A DNA stretch of 64,000 nucleotides from CAIWHR01 sp963734575 (lineage in GTDB: Bacteria > Pseudomonadota > Gammaproteobacteria > Burkholderiales > Casimicrobiaceae). The stretch covers positions 186,001 to 250,000 of the forward strand of contig CAVTHT010000016.1 of NCBI GenBank assembly GCA_963734575.1. The letters run 5' to 3'. Below the pieces are notes generated by a model. It had not been told where the DNA came from and did no database searches. It saw only the letters and a program-made list of their open reading frames with translations. The translations under genes were made by a program, and so were the position numbers. Of the stretch, positions 16,581 to 27,465 are shown in pieces (the stretch's first letter is position 1; each line of letters starts with the position of its first letter).

Positions 16581-17629
16581 ATGCAACGAATCGTCATCGC
16601 AGCCCTGATCGCGGCCATCGCCTGCATCGGTATACCCCGGCGTGGGCGGTCGCTGCATTCAAGATCGTCACCGCCTCGGAGCGTGGGACCTATTACGAGA
16701 TCGGTCGTGATCTCGCGCGGTTCGTCGCACCCGACGCCGACATCGATCTCGAAGTCTTGTCGACGGCCGGATCGGCGGCCAACGTCCGGCTGCTGCGCTA
16801 CGAGCCCGGAGTCAAGTTCGCGATCGTGCAGGCCGACGTCTTCCAGGCGTTCATCGATCGCGCGGACAAGGGACAGTCGGAGTCCGCGGCGCTCGTCCGG
16901 CCGCTGCGCGTCATCATGCCGCTCTACGATACCGAGATCCATTTCATCGTGCGTGCGGACTCACCGCTCAAGTATCTGCACGAGATCAAGGACGCGAAGA
17001 TCAACGGTGGTTTGCTGGGCAGTGGCGCGGCGCTCATCACGAGCACGGTGTACAGCATGATGTTCGGCGGGCCGATCCCCGAAGCCAATGCAACGTTCCT
17101 GTCGAACGAGGAAGCGCTGGTCAAGCTCATCTCGGACAAGACGATCGACGTGGTCACGGTCGCCGCCGGACAGCCGGCGCCGATCATCGCCAACATGAAG
17201 CCCGAGGCCAAGGGCTTCATACGCTTCCTCAAGTTCGACGAGAACCATCCCCTCAGCAAGCCGGTGCTGCAGACCTACGTCGCCGCGACGTTGCATGCCA
17301 GCAGCTATCCGAACGTGCTGACCGAGGACGTGCGCACGGTTGCCGTCGGGGCCTATCTCGTGACCTACGACTACAGCCTGCAGGACACCGTCGACCACAT
17401 GTCCAGGTTCGGCCGCGCCCTCTGCGAGAACTTCGCGACGCTGCAGACGCGTGGGCATCCGAAGTGGCGTGAAGTGAAGCTGGGATTGCCCGAGCTCGGT
17501 CCGGGCTGGAACTACTACGGCCCGACCGCTCGCGCCATTCGCAGCTGTGTCGCGAGGAAGGGAACGCCGAAGCCGAAGCCCGCGGCGTCGTGTTCGCAGC
17601 AGGAGCGGATACTGGGACTGTGCGGTTAG
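16581..17629 (+). CDS. TAXI-family TRAP transporter solute receptor (one frameshift in signal peptide)
   Basis: TAXI proteins are periplasmic receptors usually coupled to a TRAP membrane component, none of which is in the window. ATG 16581 opens a hydrophobic signal peptide (MQRIVIAALIAAIACIG), but the mature protein is in another frame from about 16630: TPAWAVAAFKIVTASERG, then YYEIGRDLARFV, the GTGS-like GLLGSGAALITSTVY, and YDYSLQDTVDHMSRFG. One missing base at ~16628-16636 explains this; restored length is 349 aa. The C-terminus is C-x6-LGLC-G, matching the tail of the divergent zinc-ribbon protein. The lost base could equally be a real mutation that kills export. Confidence 0.82.
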
Positions 17630-17826
17630 GATCGGGCGTGGCGGCAACGTGATCATGATGAGCCGCCGCCGCAGGGCGTCGCCATCCTTACGCGCCTGAG
17701 GGACGCGCCGCATCGTGCGGCGTGTCGGGGCGCGCGCGCCATTCAGCCTCTCCGTAGCGCGACCTGCTGCGCCGGGGCGTTCCCGGCTTTCGTGGGATAA
17801 TCCGCATTTCCTCCACCGCGCCGGAC

Positions 17827-20800
17827 ATGCCGGACCTTCTGACGCTGCGCGGGCGCCACGCGCTTTCTCCGTTTCGCATCACCAAGCTCCTGCAGGCACT
17901 GCGCGCGCATCCGGGCGGCCGCGATGTCGGCCGCGTGACTGCGGTGTTCTGGCATTTCGTCGAAGTCCATCGCCGTCTCGACGAGCGTGAACACGCGGTG
18001 CTGGAGCGTCTCCTCGACTATGGTCCGCGCGATGAAGCGCACGATGCTGCAGGTACCCTGAGGCTGGTCATTCCACGGCCCGGGACGATCTCGCCGTGGT
18101 CGTCGAAGGCCACCGACATCGCGCGCAACTGCGGTCTCGACGCGGTGTCGCGCATCGAGCGGGGCGTGGGCTACCGCCTCGTGCCGAGCCGTGCGGATCG
18201 CCCGTTCACGCCCGCGGAGCTCGAGCCACTGCACGCCCTGCTGCACGACCGCATGACCGAGGTCGTGGCCGGCGAGCTCGATGCGGCCCGCGCGCTGTTC
18301 ATGCATTACCCGCCGCGGCCGCTGTCGTCCGTTCCGTTGCTACGGGAAGGCCGCAGCGCGCTCGCACGCGCCAATGCGGAGCTCGGCCTCGCGCTCGCCA
18401 ACGACGAGATCGAGTATCTCGAGGCAAGCTTCCGCCGCATGGGGCGCGACCCCACGGACGTCGAGCTGATGATGTTCGCGCAGGCGAACTCGGAGCACTG
18501 TCGCCACAAGATCTTCAACGCGAGCTGGATCATCGATGGCGTGGCGCAGGAAAAGAGCCTCTTCGGCATGATCCGCCACACGCATGCCACGCATCCCGAC
18601 GGCACGGTCGTCGCCTACGCGGACAATGCCGCGGTGATGGAAGGAACCACCGCGAAGCGCTTTTTTCCCGGACCGGACGGGCGCTACGCGGCGCGTGACG
18701 CGCTCACGCACACCCTGATGAAGGTGGAGACGCACAACCACCCGACGGCCATTGCGCCCTATCCCGGCGCAGCCACGGGATCGGGCGGCGAGATTCGCGA
18801 CGAAGGCGCCACGGGCATCGGCGCCAAGCCCAAGGCGGGGCTCACCGGCTTCACGGTGTCGAACCTGCGCATTCCCGGTCTCGAGCAACCCTGGGAGATC
18901 GACTACGGCAAGCCCGCGCGCATCGCGTCGGCGTTGTCGATCATGCTGGAAGGCCCCATCGGCGGCGCCGCATTCAACAACGAGTTCGGCCGGCCCAATC
19001 TTCTGGGTTACTTTCGCACCTTCGAGCAGGAAGTCGACGGCGAAGTCCGCGGCTATCACAAGCCGATCATGCTCGCCGGCGGCGTCGGCAACATCGACGC
19101 CGCGCATACGCACAAGCACGCCATTCCGGCCGGCGCCTTGCTGATCCAGCTCGGGGGGCCAGGGATGCTCATCGGCATGGGTGGCGGCGCAGCATCGTCG
19201 ATGACCACCGGCGCCAACACCGCCGATCTCGATTTCGACTCGGTGCAGCGGGGCAATGCGGAAATCCAGCGCCGTGCGCAGGAGGTGATCGATCGCTGCT
19301 GGCAGCTCGGCGACGCCAATCCGGTGCTGTCGATCCACGACGTGGGGGCGGGTGGGCTGTCGAATGCGCTGCCCGAGCTGGTGCACGGCGGCGGTGCAGG
19401 CGGCCATTTCGAGCTGCGCGCGATTCCGTCCGAGGAAAGCGGCATGGCACCGCGCGAGATCTGGTGCAACGAGGCGCAGGAGCGCTACGTGCTGGCGATC
19501 CGTCACGACGATCTCGAGCGCTTCCGCAAGCTTGCCGAGCGCGAGCGTTGTCCATTCGCGGTCGTCGGGTGAAGCCAGCGTCGACGGCAGGCTCGTCGTG
19601 CACGATACGCACTTCGACAACACGCCGGTGGCGATGGATCTCGAGGTGCTGCTCGGCAAGCCGCCGCGCATGACGCGCGACGTGCGGCACGTGCAGCGTT
19701 CGCAACGCACCCTCGCGCTGACGGGCGTTGCCGTGCGCGATGCGGCTTACCGCGTCCTGCAGGTGCCTGCCGTCGCGGACAAGACCTTCCTCGTGACCAT
19801 CGGCGATCGCACCGTCGGTGGCCTGTGCTCGCGCGATCCGATGGTAGGACCGTGGCAAGTGCCGGTCGCCGATGTGGCGGTGACGCTGATGGATTTCGAA
19901 GGCTACGCCGGCGAGGCGATGGCCATGGGAGAGCGCACGCCGCTCGCTCTGATCGACGCGCCGGCCGCGGGTCGCATGGCGGTGGGCGAGGCGATCACCA
20001 ACATCGCTGCCGCGGGCATTCGCGAGCTTTCCGACATCAAGCTGTCGGCGAACTGGATGGCGCCTGCGGGTCATCCGGGCGAGGACGCGGCGCTCTACGA
20101 CACGGTACGCGCCGTGGCGATGGAGCTTTGTCCTGCCCTGGGTGTCAGCATTCCCGTCGGCAAGGATTCGATGTCGATGCGCACGACGTGGCGGGAGGGC
20201 GAACTCGGCAAGGCCGTCACCGCCCCGATCTCGCTCATCGTCTCCGCGTTTGCGCCCGTGCCCGATGCGCGGCGTGTGCTCACGCCCGAGCTGCGCCGTG
20301 ACGAGGGTGCCACGGCGCTCGTCTGGGTGAGCATCTTCCCCGGACAGCATCGCTTGGGCGCGAGCGCCCTGGCCCAGAGCTACGGGCAACTCGGCGACCG
20401 CGGACCCGATGTCGACGACGCGGGCGCGCTGCGTGCCTTCTTCGAGCACGTGCAGGCACTGCACGCCGCCGACCGCCTGCTCGCCTATCACGACATCGGC
20501 GATGGCGGGCTCTTCGCAACGCTCGCAGAGATGGCGTTCGCGTCGCGCAGCGGACTCGATGTCGCGCTGTCCGGTCACGCCGAGCCCTTGGCGCAGCTCT
20601 TCGCGGAGGAACTAGGCGCCGTCGTGCAGGTGCGCGATCGCGATGCCGATGCGGTGATCGCCCGTTTCGTTACGACAGGACTCGGCGCGCAGCGCATCGG
20701 CGCCCCGAATACTGGGGAACGCGTGCGCATTCGCTGCGGGGACGCGGTCGTGCTCGATGAGCGCCGCGCGGATTTGCACCGCGCCTGGTCGGCGACCACG

Positions 20801-21703
20801 CACGCCATGCAGCGTCTGCGGGATCATCCACAGGCGGCCGACGAGGAATACGCGCGCATCGACGACACGACCGATCCGGGTCTCGCGCCGCATCTCACCT
20901 TCGCGGTGCAGGCGCCCGCGGTGACCCGCGGGCGACGACCCGCGGTGGCGATCCTGCGCGAGCAGGGCGTCAATGGCCAGGTCGAGCTCGCCGCCGCGTT
21001 CACGCGCGCCGGGTTCGACGCGTTCGACGTGCACATGAGTGACATCTTGGCGGGACGCGATAGCCTGAATCGTTTCCAGGGTCTCGCTGCGGGGGGCGGC
21101 TTTTCGTATGGCGATGTGCTCGGCGCGGGCGAAGGCTGGGCGAAGTCGATCCTGTTCAACGCGCGTGCCCGCGACGACTTCGCGGCGTTCTTCGCGCGCA
21201 CGGACACGTTCGCCATCGGCATCTGCAACGGCTGCCAGATGATGAGCAACCTGCACGAGATCATTCCCGGCACCGGTCATTGGCCGCACTTCGTGCGCAA
21301 CCGCTCCGAGCAGTTCGAGGCGCGCGTCGTGATGCTCGAAGTGTTGCCTTCGGCGTCGCTGTTCTTCCGCGACATGGCAGGCAGCCGCATTCCGGTCGCC
21401 ACCGCCCACGGCGAGGGCTTTGCCGAATTCCGCGACGAGGCGCAACGCCGTGACGCGCAGTCGCGCGTCGCGTTGCGCTTCGTGGACCATCGCGGCGCGC
21501 CGACCGAGCGCTATCCTTACAACCCGAATGGCTCGCCCGACGGTGTGGCGGGGCTCACCACCGACGACGGCCGGTTTTCCATCCTCATGCCGCATCCCGA
21601 GCGCGTCTTCCGCAGCGTGCAGATGTCGTGGCATCCGCGTGAATGGCCGGAGGATTCGCCATGGATGCAGATGTTCTACAACGCGCGGCGCTGGATCGGA
21701 TGA
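17827..21703 (+). CDS. purL: Phosphoribosylformylglycinamidine synthase PurL (one frameshift)
   Basis: This is the large single-chain FGAM synthase of proteobacteria, which converts FGAR and glutamine to FGAM in purine synthesis. The N-terminal and two AIRS-like synthetase halves contain QANSEHCRHKIFNA, VETHNHPTAIAPYPGAATG and LSIHDVGAGGLSNA; the second half has IPVGKDSMSMRT and YHDIGDGGLFAT. The C-terminal glutaminase has the nucleophile in GICNGCQMMS and PHPERVFR. The frame breaks at the GGG run 19567-19569: dropping one G joins AVVG to EASVDG and gives 1291 aa, exactly the family length. Purine synthesis normally needs this gene, so the break is most likely a sequencing error. Confidence 0.95.
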
Positions 21704-22044
21704 TGGCCAGGCTGGCCAGACTCTCGCTGATCATTGCCTCCGGCGCGTTGCTCTCGGGATGCATGGTCGCCACCGCCACCATGGCGGTCGGAAGCGCAGC
21801 CATCACCGCGGGCAGCGTTGCCGTTTCCGCGGCCACCACGGTCGGTAGCGCGGTAGTGTCCGGTGCGAGCGCGACGGCACGTGCGGTGCTGCCGGGCAAA
21901 GGTCCGGAAACGCAACATGCCCACGGCGACGCGCAACACCGGACGCAGGAGCCCACGCCACCGGCGACGCAGGTCGAGCGCGTGGCGCGCGCCGGCGATG
22001 AACATTCCGATGCGGCGTCGCCGCGCACCGAGGGGACACCGTGA
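21700..22044 (+). CDS. Small Ala-rich lipoprotein
   Basis: The gene starts inside the purL stop (ATGATG at 21700-21705). The ~115-residue product has a lipoprotein signal peptide with lipobox LLSGC, then an Ala/Val/Gly/Ser/Thr-rich segment of about 45 residues with repeating small residues, and a hydrophilic tail. It has no family I recognise. Its stop overlaps the paaY start, so purL, this gene and paaY are translationally linked. The low-complexity segment could be membrane-embedded or glycine-zipper-like; this is an inference. Confidence 0.65.
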   Translation: MMARLARLSLIIASGALLSGCMVATATMAVGSAAITAGSVAVSAATTVGSAVVSGASATARAVLPGKGPETQHAHGDAQHRTQEPTPPATQVERVARAGDEHSDAASPRTEGTP

Positions 22045-22668
22045 AGCTGCAGGTCTACGCGATCAACGGCGTCATCCCGGTCGTCGACCCGACCGCATTC
22101 GTGCATCCGACCGCGGCATTGATCGGTGACGTGATCATCGGTCCCGGCTGCTACGTCGGCCCCACCGCCAGCCTGCGCGGCGATTTCGGACGCCTCGAGC
22201 TGCGCGACGGGCTCGAACGTGCAGGACGCCTGCGTGCTGCACGGCTTCCCGGGCACCGATACCGTCATCGAGGAGAATGGCCACGTCGGCCACGGTGCGG
22301 TGCTCCATGGTTGCGTGGTCAGGCGCAACGCGCTCGTCGGGATGAATGCCGTGGTCAACGACAACGCCGTGGTCGGCGAATCCGCCATCGTCGCGGCGAT
22401 GGCGTTCGTCAAGGCCGGCATGGTGATTCCGCCGCGCATGCTTGTCGCGGGCGTGCCGGCGCGGGTGGTGCGCGAGCTCACCCCGCAGGAGATGGCGTGG
22501 AAGATCGAAGGGACGCGCAGTTACCAGGAGCTCACGGTGCGCAGTCTCGCGACGATGGAGCTGACTGCGCCGCTCAGCGCGCCGGAGCCGGATCGCAAGC
22601 GCATCGAGCTGCCCGAGCTCCTGCCGCTCTCGGAGCTCAAGGCCCGCTACCGGTCGGAGCAGGAATGA
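22041..22668 (+). CDS. paaY: PaaY/CaiE-type gamma-carbonic-anhydrase-fold hexapeptide protein (one frameshift)
   Basis: This is a trimeric left-handed beta-helix protein close to PaaY, a thioesterase of phenylacetate degradation, and to gamma-carbonic anhydrases. The N-terminal part has AINGVIPVVDPTAFVHPTA and ASLRGDFG; after the break come QDACVLHGFPGTDTV, the metal-site His in ENGHVGHGAVLHGC, and GMNAVVNDNAVVGE. The frame breaks at the GGG run 22209-22211; dropping one G gives DGSNVQDAC and a 208-aa protein. No paa genes are nearby, so the physiological role is unclear. All three metal-ligand histidines appear present. Confidence 0.85.
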
Positions 22669-22693
22669 GCGCGGATCAGGACCTGAGCGGGCC

Positions 22694-24288
22694 CTAAAAG
22701 CCGGCCGCGTAGCCGTCGCGCCGCGGATCGGACGCGCCGACGTAGCCGTCGGCAGTGCGCACGATGAACTGCCCGGCGCCGAAATCCATGTACGAGTCTT
22801 CCACGGCCTTGATCTCGTGGCCGAGCGCAAGCAGGCCTTCGCGCAATGCAGCGCTCGCCGACGGCTCGAGGTCGATCGACAGCCGGCCGTTGACCTTCCA
22901 TCGCGGCGCATCCAGCGCGGCCTGCGGATTCATGCCCGTAGTCGAGCAGGCGCACCATCGTCTGCGACGTGCCCCTGCGGCTGCATCGGGCCGCCCATCA
23001 CGCCGAACGCCGCCAATGGCGCGCCGTCCTGGTCAGGAAGCCCGGGATGATGGTGTGGAACGGGCGCTTGCCGCCGGCGATCTCGTTCGGATGTCCCGGC
23101 TCCAGCGAGAAGCCCGCCCCGCGGTTCTGCAGGCTGATGCCGGTGCCCGGCACGACGACGCCGGAGCCGAAGCCCATGTAGTTCGACTGGATCAGCGACA
23201 CCATCATCCCGTTCGCGTCGGCGGCGCACAGGTACACGGTGCCGCCGCGCGGCGGATCGCCGGGACCGAAGTCCTGCGCGCGCTGCGGGTCGATGAGGCG
23301 GCGCGCGCGCCGCCAGGTACGCCGGGATCGAGCAGCTGCGCGGCGTGACCGTCCATCGTGCGCGGATCGCTCACGTAGCGGTACGCATCGGCGAACGCGA
23401 GCTTCATCGCCTCGATCTGGAGGTGCTGGCTCGCGACCGAGTCGGGTGGCAGCGATGCAAGGTCGAACGACGCAGGATGCCGAGCGCCATCAGCGCGGCG
23501 ATGCCCTGGCCGTTGGGCGGAATCTCGTGGACGGTGGCGCCGCGATAGTCGGCTCCGAGCGGCGTCACCCAGTCGACGGTGTGCTCTGCGAAATCGTCGA
23601 GGGTATGCGCCGCGCCATGCAGGCGCGCATGCGCGACCATCGCCGCGGCGAGATCGCCGCGATAGAACGCGTTGCCGGCGGTCTCGGCAATGCGCTCCAG
23701 CGTGCGCGCCATGGCTGGGCAGGCGAAGACCTCACCGGCGCGCGGCGCGCGGCCCTGCGGCAGGAAATGCTCCGGGAAGCCGAGATGCTTCGGCATGATC
23801 GGCTCGGCCGCCGCCCACTTCTCGGCCACGGTGGGCGACACGTGATAGCCGTCGCGCGCGTAGTGGATCGCCGGCTCGAACAGCTCGTCGAAGGGGATGC
23901 GCCCATAGCGTTGCGACAACGCTGCCCATCCGGAGACGGCGCCAGGAATGGTGACCGCCTCCCAGCTGCGCTCGGGAATCGCGCGCTGGCCCGCATAGCG
24001 CGCCGGCGTCGCGGCGGCGGGCGCCCTGCCGGAAGCATTGAGGCCGGCGAGCTCGCGGCCATCCCAGACGATCGCGAAGAGATCGCTGCCGATGCCGTTG
24101 CTGCACGGCTCGACGACGGTGAGCGTCATCGCCATGGCCAGCGCAGCATCGACCGCGTTGCCGCCCTGCTGCAGCATCGCCACGCCGGCCTGCACCGCGA
24201 GCGGCTGCGAGGTCGCGACCATGTTGCGCGCGAAGAGCGGCTGCCGTCGCGACGTGTAGGGAAGCGCCGGATCGAAACGCCGGGTCAT
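22694..24288 (-). pseudogene. ggt: Gamma-glutamyltransferase, six frame breaks
   Basis: This is a gamma-glutamyltransferase or related Ntn-hydrolase, normally periplasmic. The first 280 residues are intact: ARNMVATSQPLAVQAG, GGNAVDAALAMAMTLTVVEP, GIGSDLFAIVWDG and PGAVSGWAALSQRYG. After ~23480 the rest is scattered over all three frames: MKLAFADAYRYVSDP, then AYLAARA, RLIDPQRAQDF, then NGMMVSLIQSNYMGFGSG, then APLAAFGVMGGPMQPQGH, RLLDYG and NPQAALDAPRW. Undoing four insertions and two deletions gives 530 aa, the family length. Several breaks are in G, C or T runs (for example CCC at 22935-22937). Either this is a decayed gene or a poorly read stretch; the same pattern in tctA next door favours the latter. 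Confidence 0.8.
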
Positions 24289-24342
24289 GGCTCGAGAGTC
24301 TCCATCACAGGTTGTGCCATGTCGTCCGCATCGATTGCGATG

Positions 24343-25851
24343 CTACGTTTCTTCGACGAACACTTCCTCGCGCTTCTTGCGGAACGTCGGAAGGATGAAC
24401 GTCAGCGAGCAGCAATCCCGCGAACGCCAGCATCGGTGAGCGAGATCGGACGGGTGAAGAACACGGTCGGGTCGCCGCGCGAAAGCAGCATGGCGCGGCG
24501 GAGATTCTCCTCCATCAGCGGGCCGAGCACGTAGCCGAGGATCATCGGCGCGGGCTCGCATTCCAGCTTGATGAAGAAGTAGCCGATCAGCCCGAAGAAC
24601 GCCGTGGTGTAGACGTCGAACGTCGAGTTGTTGAGGCTGTACACGCCGATGCAGCAGAACAGCAGGATCGCGGGATAGAGCATGCGATACGGCACCGTCA
24701 GCAGCTTGATCCACATGCCGATCATCGGGAGGTTCAGCACCACCAGCATCAGGTTGCCGATCCACATGCTGGCGATCAGTCCCCAGAACAGGCCGGGGTT
24801 GGACGTCATCACCTGCGGGCCCGGCTGGATGTTGTGGATGGTCATCGCGCCGACCATCAGCGCCATCACCGCGTTGGGCGGGATGCCGAGGGTCAGCAGC
24901 GGGATGAACGACGTCTGCGCCGCGGCGTTGTTGGCTGCCTCCGGCCCTGCAACGCCCTCGACCATGCCCGTGCCGAACTTCTCGGGCGTCTTCGACACCT
25001 TCTTCTCGAGGCCGTAGGCCGCGAAGGACGCGAGCAGGGCGCCGCCGCCCGGCAGGATGCCGAGCGCCGAGCCGATGGTGGTGCCTCGCAATGCGGCAGG
25101 AATGGCACGCTTCATTTCGGCGCGACTGGGACAGGAGCGACTTGATCTTCTGGTGCAGGATGTCGCGATCGGTCTTCTGCTCCAGATTGACCAGAATCTC
25201 GGCAAAACCGAACAGTCCCATCGCTACCACGGCCGTGCCGACGCCGTCGGTCAGCTCCGGAATGCCGAACGAAAAGCGCGCGAGGCCGGAATTGACGTCG
25301 GTGCCGACGATGCCGAGCAGCAGGCCAAGCACGATCATCGCAATGGCCTTCAGGATCGAGCCGTGCGCGAGCACGACCGCGCCGATCATGCCGAGCACCA
25401 TCAACGAGAAGTATTCGGCGGGCCCGAACTTCAAGGCGAGCTCCGACATCGGCGCGGCAAAACCAGCGACGAGCAGCGTCCCGACACAACCCGCGAAGAA
25501 CGACGCGAACGCCGCGATCGCGAGCGCAGCGCCGGCACGGCCGTTGCGCGCCATCTTGTAGCCGTCGAGGCAGGTGATCGCCGACGACGCCTCCCCCGGC
25601 AGGTTGACGAGGATGGCGGTGGTCGAGCCTCCGTACTGCGCGCCGTAGTAGATGCCCGCCAGCATGATCAGGGCGGACACCGGCTGCAGCGCGTAGGTGA
25701 TCGGCAGCAGCATGGCGATCGTCGCCACCGGCCCGATGCCGGGCAGCACGCCGATCAGCGTGCCAAGCAGGCAACCGATGAGGGCGTACCAGATGTTGAT
25801 GAACGACAGCGCGACGCCGAAGCCCGTCGCCAGGTTGTTGAACATCTCCAT
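24343..25851 (-). CDS. tctA: Tripartite tricarboxylate transporter large permease TctA (three frame breaks)
   Basis: TctA is the 12-TM subunit that uses a receptor-delivered carboxylate and an ion gradient. It starts at 25851, overlapping the tctB stop (TGATG). Family segments include LGTLIGVLPGIGPVATIAMLLP, YYGAQYGGSTTAILVNLPGE, TDVNSGLARFSFGIPEL and, in a second frame, GILPGGGALLASFAAYGLEKK, TLGIPPNAVMALMVGAM and YVLGPLMEENLRRAML. Breaks are at the GGG run 25128-25130 and twice in the last 80 bases (~24410-24450), all readable as one-base insertions; corrected length ~501 aa. The normal partner receptor TctC is not adjacent; a Bug protein lies 6 kb away at 32.3 kb. Confidence 0.87.
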   Translation of the reverse strand: MEMFNNLATGFGVALSFINIWYALIGCLLGTLIGVLPGIGPVATIAMLLPITYALQPVSALIMLAGIYYGAQYGGSTTAILVNLPGEASSAITCLDGYKMARNGRAGAALAIAAFASFFAGCVGTLLVAGFAAPMSELALKFGPAEYFSLMVLGMIGAVVLAHGSILKAIAMIVLGLLLGIVGTDVNSGLARFSFGIPELTDGVGTAVVAMGLFGFAEILVNLEQKTDRDILHQKIKSLLSQSRRNEACHSCRIARHHHRLGARHPAGRRRPARVLRGLRPREEGVEDAREVRHGHGRGRCRAGGSQQRRGADVVHPAADPRHPAQRGDGADGRRDDHPQHPAGPAGDDVQPRPVLGTDRQHVDRQPDAGGAEPPDDRHVDQAADGAVSHALSRDPAVLLHRRVQPQQLDVRRLHHGVLRADRLLLHQAGMRARADDPRLRARPADGGESPPRHAAFARRPDRVLHPSDLAHRCWRSRDCCSLTFILPTFRKKREEVFVEET

Positions 25852-26312
25852 CAGTTGGCCCCCAGGAAGGTTGGCCACACCGAGAACTGCAAGCCCAGAC
25901 CCCAAACGAACCCGAGCACCGCGAGCGCCGCGAGCACGATGCCGCTTATCAGCGCCTCCTTCCAGCGGAACTCGATGCTGGCGTAGCTCGACAGCATGAT
26001 CAGCACGATCGTCGAGACGACGAGGCCCGCATAGGGGACGATGATGCCGAACAGCACGACCGATCCCAGCACGATCGCGGGCGGAAGAAGCGAGCCGATG
26101 CGAATGCGCTCACCGGTGAGTCGGAACGAGCGCGCGGTGAGGATCGCACCAAAGAGGATGAGCAGGATGCCCAGGATGCGGGGGAAATACCCTGGTCCCA
26201 TGCGCGCCGCGGTTCCCAGCGGATAGGCGGATGCTATCACCAGGTCGAATATGCCGAAACCCATGAACATGAGTCCGGCCGCAAAGTCCTTCGGGTGGCG
26301 GATGGTCGCCAT
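25851..26312 (-). CDS. tctB: Tripartite tricarboxylate transporter small permease TctB
   Basis: TctB is the four-helix small membrane subunit of TTT transporters. The 153-aa protein has the typical N-terminal KDFAAGLMFMGFGIFDLVIA, then the G-x-ARMGPGYFPRILG signature and three further helices. The ATG has a GAGGAGA ribosome-binding site on the minus strand. tctA overlaps it by one base, so translation is coupled. With tctA it forms an operon with no receptor gene, and the upstream 237 bases show no gene. Confidence 0.92.
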   Translation of the reverse strand: MATIRHPKDFAAGLMFMGFGIFDLVIASAYPLGTAARMGPGYFPRILGILLILFGAILTARSFRLTGERIRIGSLLPPAIVLGSVVLFGIIVPYAGLVVSTIVLIMLSSYASIEFRWKEALISGIVLAALAVLGFVWGLGLQFSVWPTFLGAN

Positions 26313-26491
26313 AAATCTCCTCGCTCGACGAAGTCACCGATTGCAGCCTGTGCCGCGCTGTTCGCGCTGGCGGGTGCGGATCTCGTGTCCGCTCTTCGGA
26401 TGGCGCGTAAGCATAACCGAAGAACCCGGGGCGGTGGCCGCCCGCATGCGAGGTGCGGCAGCCTGCGTTCCGCTGTTGCGCACGCCGCACG

Positions 26492-26522
26492 AAAAAAGAG
26501 GGCAGACGCGTCGTCTGCCCTC
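26492..26522 (-). terminator. Rho-independent terminator after the parvulin gene
   Basis: An 11-bp perfect inverted repeat (GAGGGCAGACG / CGTCTGCCCTC) with a 3-base loop is followed, on the minus strand, by six T residues (A run at 26492-26497). It lies 28 bases past the stop of the minus-strand PPIase gene. The rest of the spacer 26313-26491 holds no gene I can support. Confidence 0.9.
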
Positions 26523-26549
26523 CTGCATGGCGTGCGGGTCGCGCCGCGC

Positions 26550-27419
26550 TTACATGCCGTTCTTCGACCGCAGCTCGCGGAAGTACGCGTCGAGGTGCTG
26601 GCCCTGGAGGCGTTGCGTCAGTTGCGGCTTCACTTCATCGAACGTCGGGATCTTGGCTTCGCGCACGTCGTCGAGCTTGATCACGTGCCAGCCGAATTGC
26701 GTCTGCACCGGCTGCGCCGTGAACTTGCCCTTCTCGAGCTTCACCATGGCATCGGAGAACGGCTTGACGAAGTTGGCCGGCGCGTTCCAATCGAGGTCGC
26801 CGCCGTTGGCCTTCGAGCCCGGGTCCTTGGAGCGCTCGGCGAGCTTCTCGAACTTCTCGCCCTTCTGCAGCGAGGCGATGATCTCCTTCGCCTCGTCTTC
26901 CTTGTCGACCAGGATGTGACGGACCTTGTATTCCTTGTCGCCGAGCTGCGACTTGATGGTGTCGTACTCCTTACGCAGGGCGGCGTCGGAGATGGGGTTC
27001 GCCTTCGCCCAGTCGGCAACCTGCGCGCGCACCAGCACGGTCTGCGCGGCGAGGTCCATCTGCGTCTTGACCTCGGGGTTCTTGTCGAGGCCCTTCTTCT
27101 TCGCTTCGCGCGCGAGCAGCTCGCGGGTGTTGAGTTCGTCGCGGATCGCGTTGCGCAGCTCGGGGGTGTCCGGCTGTCCGGCGGCGAGACGCTCCTTCAG
27201 CAGGAAGTCGAATTGCGGCTTGGCGAAGAGGTCCTTGCCGGAGCCCGGTGCGGACTGGGCAGCTGCGGGCGCCGCGGCCGGTGCAGCGGCAGCCGCAGCG
27301 GGAGCGGCACCGCCCTTGGGCGCGCCCTTCGGGGCGGGGCCTTGCGCGGCCGCCTGCGTCGCGCCGCCCAGCGCGAGTGCCGCAGCGAACGCGGCGAGAA
27401 CGATGGAATGCTTGGTCAT
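26550..27419 (-). CDS. Periplasmic peptidylprolyl isomerase, parvulin/PpiC type
   Basis: This parvulin-fold prolyl isomerase or chaperone has 289 aa. A signal peptide ends around residue 26 (TQAAAQ). A low-complexity Ala/Pro/Gly spacer (residues 27-62) is followed by an N-terminal helical chaperone region and a PpiC domain: KVRHILVDKEDEAKEII, GSKANGGDLDWN, and QFGWHVIKLDD. Its relatives are PrsA/SurA-like helpers of outer-membrane protein folding. It is transcribed with its own strong terminator and lies 46 bases after bolA on the same strand. Confidence 0.93.
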   Translation of the reverse strand: MTKHSIVLAAFAAALALGGATQAAAQGPAPKGAPKGGAAPAAAAAAPAAAPAAAQSAPGSGKDLFAKPQFDFLLKERLAAGQPDTPELRNAIRDELNTRELLAREAKKKGLDKNPEVKTQMDLAAQTVLVRAQVADWAKANPISDAALRKEYDTIKSQLGDKEYKVRHILVDKEDEAKEIIASLQKGEKFEKLAERSKDPGSKANGGDLDWNAPANFVKPFSDAMVKLEKGKFTAQPVQTQFGWHVIKLDDVREAKIPTFDEVKPQLTQRLQGQHLDAYFRELRSKNGM

Positions 27420-27465
27420 GAGAATGGATCCTCTGGGTTATGGATGAAGCCGGAAAAGCTTCGAG

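Noticed and set aside
16581..16680. TAXI gene starting in frame at a downstream GTG instead of a frameshifted ATG
   Set aside because: A downstream start would lose the whole signal peptide required by a periplasmic receptor, while the upstream ATG gives a good one one frame away.
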